Positions 16,089 through 23,724 are shown, numbered from the stretch's first letter. The stretch: DNA of 53,140 nucleotides from an uncultured Clostridia bacterium (GCA_947382865.1 CANDBF010000006.1:1-53140); one strand, 5' to 3'. Notes: a model not told the origin generated them from the sequence alone. Program-made: numbers and translations.

Positions 16089-17123
16089 TTACTTTTCGGC
16101 ATCTTCGCCGTCGGAATTTACTACAGCCTCGCTATCGGCAGACTCGCTTTCCGTTTCGGGTGCGTCAATATCGGCTTCGGGCGCCTCGGCGCTATCGTCT
16201 TCGGCAGGAACACCCGTGGCTTCGTCTGCGTTCGTATCGGCGATATCCGTCTTTACGTCTTCCGTACTGTCCGTTGCTGGGCGGTTATCCTCTTCTTTGC
16301 GCAACAGCGCCAAATACTCTTCCGCAAGACGGCGCTTTTCAGCGTCGGAAAGACTGTCCACCGTCACAGCGGTCTCGCCCGCAACCTTCTTATTGTTTTC
16401 GATTTTGGCAATTATCAAAGCGCGTACGAGCACGAACGCATAAATCACAAACAGAAGTATCAAAGGAAGCACCACGATGCAGAAGAAACGCGTTTTTCCG
16501 CTTTCGGGGTCCTGCAAGAAGTTGGAAAATGCTCCGCAGCCTTTAAGCAATTTACCCGAGGTGAAATTGCCCTCGTCGTCAACGCTGCCCCAAGTAGCGA
16601 CAATATCGGAAGCGAGAATTTTTTCCGTTTTGCCCATATCGGGATTCTCGCCCCTCTTGATAGCTGCCGCTATATCCTGCCAGGAGCCGTCCTGATTGTC
16701 GCCGCGAGTACGTATATCCGTCACCGCGCCCTGATTATTTTTGATTATTCTGATAATGCGGTGAGTGTTGTAGTACTCGTAGGACGTTCCGTTTACACTG
16801 CGCGACGATTTGAAAGTCACAACCTGACCGACCTTTAAGTCGGAAGCATTGCCCTGATAATAGTCCGCAATGATAACGTCGTCGGGCGAAAACGTGGGCG
16901 CCATAGAATCGGTAACCACGTTGAAATAGCACTTATTGCCGAACTTGGTGATATTTTCGCCGTTTGTAGAACGAACTATCGTGAAAATTGCCACGATAAG
17001 AGCAAAGATAATCAAAACTATGCAGAGAACGTTGACAGTCCAATTCAGTGCAACTTTGACCTTTTGTTGAGTAGGAGTAAGCTCCTTTTTTTCTTTTTGA
17101 GTAGATGCGTCTGCGGTTTTCAT
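16089..17123 (-). CDS. SipW-like signal peptidase I (copy B)
   Basis: A 344-residue membrane protease of the SipW/ER type. Order: charged N-terminus, membrane helix (about 30-50), catalytic VTDSMAPTF (Ser73), NTHRIIRI (His121) and TRGDNQD (Asp142), an insert of about 50 residues, a second helix (about 213-237) and a long acidic tail. The tail includes DSLSDAEKRRLAEEYLALL, related to the motif in copy A, then about 60 residues rich in Asp, Glu and Ala. GGAGG precedes the ATG. It is the first gene of the cluster, about 190 nt after a near-perfect promoter. Two such peptidases around one ATPase pair suggest dedicated secreted substrates, which is inference. Confidence 0.9.
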   Translation of the reverse strand: MKTADASTQKEKKELTPTQQKVKVALNWTVNVLCIVLIIFALIVAIFTIVRSTNGENITKFGNKCYFNVVTDSMAPTFSPDDVIIADYYQGNASDLKVGQVVTFKSSRSVNGTSYEYYNTHRIIRIIKNNQGAVTDIRTRGDNQDGSWQDIAAAIKRGENPDMGKTEKILASDIVATWGSVDDEGNFTSGKLLKGCGAFSNFLQDPESGKTRFFCIVVLPLILLFVIYAFVLVRALIIAKIENNKKVAGETAVTVDSLSDAEKRRLAEEYLALLRKEEDNRPATDSTEDVKTDIADTNADEATGVPAEDDSAEAPEADIDAPETESESADSEAVVNSDGEDAEK

Positions 17124-17319
17124 AAAAACCCCTCCGAAGTGCCTTGCCGAGCCTCACCCCAAGACTTATTGCCGTAAACCGCGCGACCCCGCGCGACCGA
17201 GATAAAACCAAGCTGCTATTGATGTCATCGGGCCATACTTATTGTCCTTAAAAGCGCGCGGCGCCCTTCACCCGAATGATTTTGCTGTACGCGTAAATAT
17301 AAATATCTACACAACTATG
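17124..17319 (-). other. Long 5' leader of the SipW cluster
   Basis: From the promoter at 17320-17348 to the ATG at 17123 there are about 190 nt of leader. It has a GC-rich inverted stretch (around 17188-17206, gcgcgaccccgcgcgac) and a GGAGG site near the ATG. I do not recognise a known riboswitch or a leader peptide. Confidence 0.45.
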
Positions 17320-17348
17320 ATTATATAAATAATATAACCTATTGTCAA
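17320..17348 (-). promoter_or_regulatory. Consensus sigma-A promoter of the SipW cluster
   Basis: On the minus strand TTGACA (17343-17348), exactly 17 nt, then TATAAT (17320-17325): both hexamers are perfect matches to the housekeeping consensus. It points toward the SipW-like gene at 17123 and is the strongest promoter in the window, implying vigorous constitutive or repressor-controlled transcription. Confidence 0.88.
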
Positions 17349-17480
17349 TAGTGAAAAATTGTAAGAGGCAAGGTATTTGTTTTATTTGATATAAATAAGT
17401 CCCATACTCGGAATTTCTAACGTTTCTTTTTGAACTCGATACATAATTGTCGTGGTAAAAACACTTTTAAGGAGAACGAT

Positions 17481-17747
17481 ATGAACAAATCAACCATAAG
17501 CAAAATATATTACAGCGACCAGACGATGCCCGCAGCACACGACGTCAGCGAAAAGTACAAATCTTTGTTATCAGAGTTAAGCGACAACTGCGGTAAACAC
17601 ATTCAGACTTTGGACGAAAATCAAAAGAATCTTTTTGACGAAATAAATTCCCAACAATCCAAATTAGAGGACTTGGCTTGTCTTGAAAGCTTTTCCCACG
17701 GCTTGAAAATGGGTATAAAACTGATTTTCGAGGTCTTTAATGATTGA
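17481..17747 (+). CDS. Small DUF6809-like protein
   Basis: An 88-residue soluble protein. The start is ATG 17481, with AAGGAG 8 nt upstream, not the upstream in-frame ATG at 17430. The first residues (STISKIYYSDQTMP), a helical middle and the C-terminal SFSHGLKMGIKLIFEVF resemble the small DUF6809 family of clostridia (ending F..GF.LG..L..E.F). Function is unknown. It is a lone plus-strand gene between the SipW cluster and the hydrogenase operon, followed by a repeat-rich interval. Confidence 0.7.
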   Translation: MNKSTISKIYYSDQTMPAAHDVSEKYKSLLSELSDNCGKHIQTLDENQKNLFDEINSQQSKLEDLACLESFSHGLKMGIKLIFEVFND

Positions 17748-17992
17748 AACACACCTTGTCGTGGTGAGGGTGACGTGGTCTACAAGGGTTCACGGCGGGT
17801 ACTCTAAAATAAATAACCCCCTCTTTCCCTTCGGGCTTTTCTCCCACCACTCGAAATAGTAACGCACACTATTTAACGTTCCGTCGCTCGCGGGGGAGAC
17901 AATCGGCACTCGCATATACAAGCATAGAGCTCTATTTATATCACTCGCTCACAGGCAGAAAACAGAATTGCCTGTTCGCTTGTACGGAGCGT

Positions 17993-18270
17993 CAAGCTCG
18001 GCACTCAGGTAGGCGCGCGCCCTGCACGCGCTGGTGCAGTCTCTTGAATGGCGACTCATCGTGTTCCACCTTATCAAGCCAAGTGCAAGCTCGGCACTCG
18101 GATTGGCGCGCGCCTTGCACGCGCTGGTGCAGTCTCTTGAACGGCAACTCGTCGTACTCCACCTTATCAGACAAAGTAACTCGGCTCGGCACTCACGGGG
18201 GCGTTCGCCTTGCACGCGCTGGTGCAGTCTCTTGAATAGCAATTCGTCGTGCTCCACCTTATCAAACTAT
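17993..18270. repeat. Tandem array, three units of 93-95 bp
   Basis: Units begin near 17993, 18086 and 18180. The core tgcagtctcttgaa starts at 18035, 18128 and 18223, and each unit ends in ccaccttatca. Each unit also has ctcggcactc near its start and a tgcac-gcgctg-gtgca hairpin. Unit-to-unit identity is high but not perfect. There are no unique spacers, so this is not a CRISPR array. Confidence 0.85.
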
Positions 18271-18326
18271 CGTTTATCCGCTCGCTCACGCAGTGAGCTT
18301 AATTCTATTTATCCGGTCAAAATAAA

Positions 18327-18346
18327 ACGCACCCAAACGGGTGCGT
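18327..18346 (-). terminator. Hairpin terminator downstream of the hydrogenase operon
   Basis: ACGCACCC-aaac-GGGTGCGT is a strong hairpin flanked by A/T tracts on both sides, so it can end minus-strand transcripts from hydA (tail ttttatttt) and possibly plus-strand ones. Two more perfect stems follow, gcaaaaagtg/cactttttgc (18358-18388) and gcaaaatttgag/ctcaaattttgc (18397-18426). Confidence 0.7.
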
Positions 18347-18556
18347 AATTATTTTTCGCAAAAAGTGGGAGTTTCTATCACTTTTTGCCCCTTACAGCAA
18401 AATTTGAGGCTCCGCTCAAATTTTGCGAGGCGTTTGCGCTCACAGCACACGCGATAAAAACTCTTTTGCTTATAAAATTAAATTATAGTTGTTTTTATCG
18501 CTGTGCGTACACGCAATACGCTTGCGTATGGAGTGTGTGACACTCGGCGCAAATTC

Positions 18557-20296
18557 TTAATACCTATTGCGGGGGATATAAGAGGTATGCAGTATCTCAT
18601 GCGCCTTATGGCTGTTCGGCTCTCCCAGATACTCCTTATACAGCTGTTGCACTGCGGGGTTCTCGTGAGATTTACGCATTTTCATAGCCGCGTCCTGCGC
18701 GTAGATGGATTTTGCGCGCTCGCCCTTAATATCCTTGTTGTTGCGCACAAAAGCACTCTTTATGGGCTGTCCGCCGCCGTTTACGCAGCCGCCGGGGCAG
18801 GACATAATCTCGATGAAATCATACTTGGATTTACCCGCTCTTACGTCCTCCATAATCTTTCTCGCGTTTGCAAGGCCCGAAGCCACGCACACGCGGACAG
18901 TCTGTCCCGCGAGATTGTATTCCGCTTCCTTTATACCCTCTGTGCCGCGAACCTCGTTGAAATCTAGAGACGGAGCCTCCTTGCCGACTACGACCTCGTA
19001 CACCGTACGAAGAGCCGCTTCCATAACGCCGCCCGTCGCGCCGAAGATGAGACCCGCGCCCGAGAAAATGCCGAGAGGGCTGTCAAACTGCTCGTCGGGA
19101 AGCTCGTCGAAGATTATGCCCGCGCGCTTGATGAGCTTTGCAAGCTCTCTCGTCGTGAGCGCGTAATCGATATCGGGAACGCCCGCCGCATTCTGATTGC
19201 CTCTGCCTCTTTCAAATTTCTTCGCCGTGCAAGGCATAATGGATACGACGACCATATCCTTGGGGTCGATGCCCAGCTTTTCGGCATAATACGTCTTGCA
19301 GACCGCGCCGAACATCTGCTGCGGAGATTTGCAGCTGGAAAGGTGGTCGAGCTGGTCGGGGAAGTTATGCTCGCAGAACTTTATCCAAGCGGGAGAACAG
19401 CTGGTAATCATAGGAAGCGTTCCGCCGTTTTTGAGTCTGCCGAGGAACTCCGTTCCCTCTTCCATAATCGTAAGGTCGGCGCCGAAGTTGACGTCGAACA
19501 CGTCGTCGAATCCGAGTCTGCGCATAGCGGCGACCATCTTGCCCTCTACGTTCGTGCCGATAGGCATACCGAACTCCTCGCCGAGACCTACGCGCACGGA
19601 GGGAGCCGCGGCGACGATAACGCGCTTTGTGGGGTCGTTGATGACGTTGAGAACGTCGTCAATCTGCTCCATTTCGGTGAGCGCGCCCGTAGGACAGGCG
19701 ACTATGCACTGTCCGCAGCCTACGCAGGCGGTATCCGCAAGGGGCTTTTCAAACGCGCACGCAATATGCGTATCGAAGCCTCTGCCGTTCGCGCCGATGA
19801 CGGCAACGGACTGATACTCCTTGCACACTGCCGTACAGCGGCGGCAGAGCACGCACTTGCTGTTGTCGCGGATGAGATAGGGCGTGCTTCCGTCTATGGA
19901 AGCCTCCGTTTTTACGCCCTCGTACTTTGTCGCGTCGCAGCCGAGCTCGGTAGAAAGCGTCTGCAATTCGCAGTTGTTGTTTCTTACGCAGCTGAGACAC
20001 GCCTTGTTATGATTTGAGAGCAACAGCTCGACCGTTGCTTTTCTAGATGCTCTTACGTTCGGGGTGTTGGTGAACACATCCATACCCTCGTTTACGGGAT
20101 ATACGCAGGCGGCGACGAGGCTTCTTGCGCCCTTGACCTCGCAAACGCACACGCGGCACGCTCCGATTTCGTTCACGCCTTTGAGATAGCAGAGAGTGGG
20201 AATTTTGATGCCCGCGACCTTAGCCGCTTCCAGAATCGTCGTACCCTCCTCAACCTGCACGGGAATATTGTTTATCTTTACGTTTACCAATGCCAT
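18557..20296 (-). CDS. hydA: [FeFe] hydrogenase catalytic subunit HydA
   Basis: A 579-residue cytosolic subunit that makes or consumes H2. Order: N-terminal [2Fe-2S] domain (PTLCYLKGVNEIGACRVC), a His-type [4Fe-4S] region (SNHNKACLSC, NNNCEL), a two-cluster ferredoxin domain (CVLCRRCTAVC, CVGCGQCIVACP), then the H-cluster domain with L1 TSCSPAWIKFCE, L2 MPCTAKKFE and L3 MSCPGGCVNGGGQ. In canonical group A enzymes L1 is TSCCP; here the second Cys, which relays protons, is Ser, confirmed in the DNA as AGC TGT TCT CCC. A GAGGTG site precedes ATG. It ends the operon; the maturases HydE, F and G are not in the window. Confidence 0.96.
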   Translation of the reverse strand: MALVNVKINNIPVQVEEGTTILEAAKVAGIKIPTLCYLKGVNEIGACRVCVCEVKGARSLVAACVYPVNEGMDVFTNTPNVRASRKATVELLLSNHNKACLSCVRNNNCELQTLSTELGCDATKYEGVKTEASIDGSTPYLIRDNSKCVLCRRCTAVCKEYQSVAVIGANGRGFDTHIACAFEKPLADTACVGCGQCIVACPTGALTEMEQIDDVLNVINDPTKRVIVAAAPSVRVGLGEEFGMPIGTNVEGKMVAAMRRLGFDDVFDVNFGADLTIMEEGTEFLGRLKNGGTLPMITSCSPAWIKFCEHNFPDQLDHLSSCKSPQQMFGAVCKTYYAEKLGIDPKDMVVVSIMPCTAKKFERGRGNQNAAGVPDIDYALTTRELAKLIKRAGIIFDELPDEQFDSPLGIFSGAGLIFGATGGVMEAALRTVYEVVVGKEAPSLDFNEVRGTEGIKEAEYNLAGQTVRVCVASGLANARKIMEDVRAGKSKYDFIEIMSCPGGCVNGGGQPIKSAFVRNNKDIKGERAKSIYAQDAAMKMRKSHENPAVQQLYKEYLGEPNSHKAHEILHTSYIPRNRY

Positions 20297-20308
20297 AGTA
20301 CACCTCTA

Positions 20309-22096
20309 TTATTCTTTGATGATTGCGCCGAACTTACAAGTTGCGATACACTGTCCGCACTTGACGCACTTCGCCTGATCGATGTCGAATTTCTTCTTGA
20401 TTTCGCCCGAAATAGCGTTCACGGGGCACTTTCTCGAACACGCCGAGCAGCCGATACACTTGTCCGTAATCTTAAACTGGATGAGTCTCTTGCAGACGTG
20501 CGCGGGGCAGCGGTGATCCTTGATGTGCGCCTCGTACTCGTCGCGGAAGTAACGCAGCGTGGAGAGCACGGGGTTTGGCGCGGTCTGTCCGAGACCGCAC
20601 AGCGAATTCGACTTTATGTAATAACAGAGCTGTTCCATATCGTCAAGGTCCTGCATAGTCGCCTTGCCGCTTGTAATCTTATCGAGATATTCGAGCAGAC
20701 GGCGGTTGCCTATACGGCAGGGAGTGCACTTTCCGCAGCTCTCGTCGACGGTAAATTCGAGGAAGAATTTGGCAATATCCACCATACAGTTGTCCTCGTC
20801 CATAACGATCATTCCGCCCGAGCCCATCATAGAGCCGATGGAAATGAGGTTGTCGTAGTCGATGGGAATATCGAGGTGCTCAGCGGGGATGCAGCCGCCC
20901 GAAGGTCCGCCCGTCTGAGCCGCCTTGAATTTCTTTCCGTTGGGAATGCCGCCGCCGATATCCTCTACGATTTCACGCAAGGTCGTGCCCATAGGAATTT
21001 CGACAAGTCCGGTATTGACGATTTTTCCGCCGAGCGCGAAGACCTTCGTGCCCTTGGACTTTTCCGTACCCATAGAGGCGAACCACTCCGCTCCGTTTAG
21101 GATAATCTGAGTGATATTCGCGTACGTTTCGACGTTGTTCAGAATGGTCGGCTTCGCAAACAGACCCTTGACCGCTGGGAACGGAGGACGGGGACGGGGC
21201 TCGCCGCGATGACCCTCGATAGAGGTCATAAGCGCGGTTTCCTCTCCGCATACGAACGCTCCCGAGCCGAGCTTCAATTCGATATCGAACGCAAAACCCG
21301 TACCTAAGATATTGTCGCCGAGCAAACCGTATTCTCTTGACTGCGCGATGGCTATTTTCAAACGCTCGACCGCGATAGGATACTCCGCGCGGACGTAGAT
21401 ATAGCCCTGATGAGAGCCGATTGCGTATCCCGCAATAGTCATGGCTTCGAGCACCGCGTGGGGGTCGCCTTCTAGCACCGACCTGTCCATAAACGCGCCG
21501 GGGTCGCCCTCGTCTGCGTTGCAGCATACGTATTTTGTGTCATTATTCTGATTTTTTGCAAACTGCCACTTCACGCCCGTGGGGAAGCCCGCGCCTCCTC
21601 TGCCGCGCAGACCGGAAGCCTTGACAATATCTATAACCTGCTGGGGGTCGAGCTCCGTCAGGCACTTGATGAGAGCCTGATAGCCGTCGCGCGCGATATA
21701 CTCGTCGATGATTTCGGGGTTGATAACGCCGCAGTTGCGCAGAGCCACACGAGTCTGCTTCTTGTAGAAATTGGTGTCGGACAGCGCCTTTACGGGCTTG
21801 TTGCCGAGCGCCTTTTCGTGATAGAGGAACTTCTCTACAAGTCTGCCCTTTACGATATGCTCTTCGATAATCTCGGGAACGTCCTCGACCTTAATTCCGC
21901 TGTAAAACGCTCCCTCGGGGTAAATGATGATGATAGGACCGACCGCGCAGAGACCGAAACAGCCCGTGCCTACGACCAGCACGTCGTCCTGTAAATTTCT
22001 TTGTTTGATTTGCTCTTCGAATGCCTCGCGGATTTTGCCGCTGTTGTTGGAATGGCATCCCGTTCCGCCGCAAACCAGTATATGGGTTCTGTACAT
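20309..22096 (-). CDS. hydB: Hydrogenase NADH-binding subunit HydB (NuoF-like)
   Basis: A 595-residue flavoprotein linking NAD(H) to HydA, probably in an electron-bifurcating or NAD-dependent complex. An N-terminal thioredoxin-like [2Fe-2S] domain (CGGTGCHS, GTGCFGLC) is followed by the NuoF core with FMN/NADH motifs GRGGAGFPTGVKW and CNADEGDPGAFMD, an SLBB domain and the [4Fe-4S] motif ESCGKCTPCRIG. The C-terminus adds two ferredoxin clusters (CIGCSACSRKCP, CVKCGQCIATC). GGGAGG precedes ATG. It lies 12 nt before hydA and 15 nt after the small Fe-S protein. Confidence 0.96.
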   Translation of the reverse strand: MYRTHILVCGGTGCHSNNSGKIREAFEEQIKQRNLQDDVLVVGTGCFGLCAVGPIIIIYPEGAFYSGIKVEDVPEIIEEHIVKGRLVEKFLYHEKALGNKPVKALSDTNFYKKQTRVALRNCGVINPEIIDEYIARDGYQALIKCLTELDPQQVIDIVKASGLRGRGGAGFPTGVKWQFAKNQNNDTKYVCCNADEGDPGAFMDRSVLEGDPHAVLEAMTIAGYAIGSHQGYIYVRAEYPIAVERLKIAIAQSREYGLLGDNILGTGFAFDIELKLGSGAFVCGEETALMTSIEGHRGEPRPRPPFPAVKGLFAKPTILNNVETYANITQIILNGAEWFASMGTEKSKGTKVFALGGKIVNTGLVEIPMGTTLREIVEDIGGGIPNGKKFKAAQTGGPSGGCIPAEHLDIPIDYDNLISIGSMMGSGGMIVMDEDNCMVDIAKFFLEFTVDESCGKCTPCRIGNRRLLEYLDKITSGKATMQDLDDMEQLCYYIKSNSLCGLGQTAPNPVLSTLRYFRDEYEAHIKDHRCPAHVCKRLIQFKITDKCIGCSACSRKCPVNAISGEIKKKFDIDQAKCVKCGQCIATCKFGAIIKE

Positions 22097-22111
22097 ATGC
22101 TTTCCTCCCTT

Positions 22112-22444
22112 TTACGCTTGTATGTTATTTAGGATTTCGAGAGCCTTTGCGGCGTCTACGTTCTTGTATGTCACAACTTCCTTTTCGGGCACGTGAACTT
22201 CGACTACGGGCTCGTTCTCGCAGCTTCCGAGACAGCCCGTGCGCGTCACGCGAACGCCCGTGAGCTTGCGCTCCTCAATCGCGTCGACCAGCGTATTGAA
22301 CACCGTGCGTGCGCCCGCATTCAGCCCGCAGGTGCCCATTCCGACAACGATATGTATCTCTTTCTCGGCGTCGGCATTGTCGCGAAGACCTACGTGCGAC
22401 TGCATTGCATCTCTGATTGCCATTATATCGGCGATGCTCTTCAT
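22112..22444 (-). CDS. Thioredoxin-like [2Fe-2S] ferredoxin of the hydrogenase operon
   Basis: A 110-residue protein with the thioredoxin-like ferredoxin fold. GMGTCGLNAGARTV (Cys39) and RTGCLGSCENEP (Cys71 and Cys75) match the cluster loops of this family. Its start overlaps the stop of the upstream HATPase gene by 4 nt, and GGAGG lies inside that gene. Such small proteins accompany NuoE/NuoF-type hydrogenase subunits and may carry electrons between modules; its exact partner is not established by the sequence. Confidence 0.9.
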   Translation of the reverse strand: MKSIADIMAIRDAMQSHVGLRDNADAEKEIHIVVGMGTCGLNAGARTVFNTLVDAIEERKLTGVRVTRTGCLGSCENEPVVEVHVPEKEVVTYKNVDAAKALEILNNIQA

Positions 22445-22968
22445 AAATTTGCTCCTCCATTTTGTCTGATGAATTTGTTGATATCCTCTCTTATCAATCG
22501 AAGCACTCCGCGCGATTGCAGCTCTGCCGTCGGCGAAGCGGATTTTAGCTTCTTTGTATCCAATATTTCGGTTTTGCCGTACATTTCGACTGTCAGTTCC
22601 AGATCGTATCCGTCGTCCGTCAGGGTGACCGCCGTCGACCCCAAGTCTCCGAGAATAACGTCGGCGCCTCTGCCGTATTCGGCTGTTATCCTTGTGCCCG
22701 TTCCCTTTTGAGAAGAGATTTTCAGTCTGCCGCCCGAAGCCGCCGTTTCCTCTTCGAGCAGCGCCAGTCCCAAACCCGCACCGCCCTTTGACGACGTTCC
22801 CCTTTGGGTTGCCGCCGAGAGCGTTTTTTCATCCATACCCTCGCCGTCGTCCTCGACCTCGAAGCCTATTTTACTGTCCGTCGCCCACACTCTGATTTTC
22901 AGCAACCTTGCGCCCGCGTCCAGCGAGTTCTGCGCAATATCGCAAAGAGCCAGCGAAATCTCTCTCAT
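22441..22968 (-). CDS. HATPase-domain ATP-binding protein of the hydrogenase operon
   Basis: A 175-residue GHKL-type ATP-binding protein. N-box ALCDIAQNSLDAGA, G1 VEDDGEGMDEKTL and G2 GGAGLGLALLEEE are clear. There is no dimerisation/phosphoacceptor histidine domain or membrane segment, so it is not a complete sensor kinase. About 70 C-terminal residues follow the ATPase fold. It is embedded between hydC and the ferredoxin gene and overlaps the latter. Genes of this type recur in clostridial hydABC operons, where their role (anti-sigma-like control or chaperone) is unsettled. No ribosome site is obvious, suggesting coupling to hydC. Confidence 0.88.
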   Translation of the reverse strand: MREISLALCDIAQNSLDAGARLLKIRVWATDSKIGFEVEDDGEGMDEKTLSAATQRGTSSKGGAGLGLALLEEETAASGGRLKISSQKGTGTRITAEYGRGADVILGDLGSTAVTLTDDGYDLELTVEMYGKTEILDTKKLKSASPTAELQSRGVLRLIREDINKFIRQNGGANL

Positions 22969-22975
22969 AAAAACG

Positions 22976-23482
22976 TCACATAGCCTGATATTTCGCCACT
23001 ATGTCGGGAATATCCTTGACGGTCAGCTTGCCGTAAACCTCGTTGTTCACCGTCATAACGGGAGCAAGACCGCAGCAGCCCACGCACCTTGTGGACGCAA
23101 TCGAATACTTTCCGTCCGAGGAAGTCTCGCCGTCTTTGAGACCAAGACACTCTTCCAGCTTTGCGACGACGTCGCCCGAACCCTTGACGTAGCAAGCCGT
23201 GCCGAGGCAGACTCCGAAAGCGTACGAGCCCTGCGGATTGAGAGTGAATTGCGAGTAGAAAGTCGCCACGCCGAACACCTCTTCCAGAGATACGCCCATT
23301 TCTTCCGCGATTATGGTCTGAACCTCGATGGGCAGATAGCCGTAAATCGCCTGCGCTCTTTGCAATGCAGTCATAACGCTCGGATGCTCGGACGAATTGA
23401 TTTCATCCAAAACCTGTCTCAACTGCGCTTCTTGTTCCGCCGTGCCCTTGAAGGCGACGGTCGTGAGTTTGATTTTTGACAT
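22976..23482 (-). CDS. hydC: Hydrogenase NuoE-like subunit HydC
   Basis: A 168-residue [2Fe-2S] protein of the NuoE family. It starts at ATG 23482 (MSKIKLTTVAFKG), with GGAGG 5 nt upstream; a longer frame to 23545 has no such site and would overlap the promoter. The four cluster cysteines are in CLGTACYVKGSG and CVGCCGLAPV. The helical N-terminal part (EEQAQ-like region, then ALQRAQAIYGYLP) is typical. It opens the operon hydC-HATPase-Fd-hydB-hydA and passes electrons between HydB flavin and the Fe-S wire. Confidence 0.96.
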   Translation of the reverse strand: MSKIKLTTVAFKGTAEQEAQLRQVLDEINSSEHPSVMTALQRAQAIYGYLPIEVQTIIAEEMGVSLEEVFGVATFYSQFTLNPQGSYAFGVCLGTACYVKGSGDVVAKLEECLGLKDGETSSDGKYSIASTRCVGCCGLAPVMTVNNEVYGKLTVKDIPDIVAKYQAM

Positions 23483-23516
23483 ATGTTCCTCCGTGTAATA
23501 AAACGCTTGTATCGCC

Positions 23517-23545
23517 ATTTTAACACATTCGTTTCGGCGTTGCAA
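23517..23545 (-). promoter_or_regulatory. Promoter of the hydrogenase operon
   Basis: On the minus strand TTGCAA (23540-23545), 17 nt, TAAAAT (23517-23522). Just upstream is a very A/T-rich tract (atatataaaatatataa) that could act as an UP element. The leader before hydC is about 30 nt. The same hexamers appear in the secG promoter. Confidence 0.72.
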
Positions 23546-23645
23546 TAGTATATATATAAAATATATAATTTCTTAGTAGGGAAATAAAACCAAAATTTAT
23601 GCGGGTTTTCAAAACGAACGCCTATTGATAAATCCATACAAAATA

Positions 23646-23675
23646 ACAGCCGTCGCAAACGGTTTAGACGGCTGT
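23646..23675 (-). terminator. Terminator after nadE
   Basis: ACAGCCGTC (23646-23654) and GACGGCTGT (23667-23675) form a perfect 9-bp stem with a 12-nt loop; on the minus strand it is followed by ttattttg. It separates nadE from the hydrogenase operon. Confidence 0.72.
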
Positions 23676-23724
23676 ATTAAAGCGTATTTATTGTATTTTC
23701 GATTATCTAATTCATTGTTTTCTG

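Larger units (their letters stand above)
17931..18554. repeat. Composite dispersed repeat, copy 2 (expanded)
   Basis: The module order matches 4541-4757: agagctct..cactcgctc, tcgcttgtac, tgcagtctcttgaa...ccaccttatca and gtgtgacactcggcgc. In this copy the third module is triplicated and several hairpins separate it from the last. The last module ends 3 nt from the stop codon of hydA, as the first copy ends at the stop of trmFO. Confidence 0.7.
17748..18556. other. 809-bp gene-free interval with tandem repeats and hairpins
   Basis: From left to right: an unremarkable stretch to about 17920; the agagctct..cactcgctc module; an ACAGGCA/TGCCTGT hairpin (17951-17975); tcgcttgtac (17977-17986); three tandem units of 93-95 bp (17993-18270); a gctcacgcagtgagc hairpin (18284-18298); a terminator hairpin (18327-18346); hairpins at 18358-18388 and 18397-18426; gcgataaaaac (18451-18461) with its complement (18491-18501); and a gtgtgacactcggcgc module next to the hydA stop. 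Minus-strand frames across the tandem units arise because 93 is divisible by three and have no ribosome site. Confidence 0.8.

Noticed and set aside
11034..17123. TasA-type biofilm fibre locus
   Set aside because: Two SipW-like peptidases are present, but no TasA, TapA or camelysin-like gene was found in the window.
17949..18257. Minus-strand reading frames with repeated peptides (for example FKRLHQRVQG) over the tandem array
   Set aside because: They exist because the first unit is 93 bp, a multiple of three. The third unit shifts phase, there is no ribosome site, and the same DNA motif at 4.6 kb is read in a different context.
17993..18270. CRISPR array
   Set aside because: Three near-identical contiguous units with no unique spacers and no cas genes.
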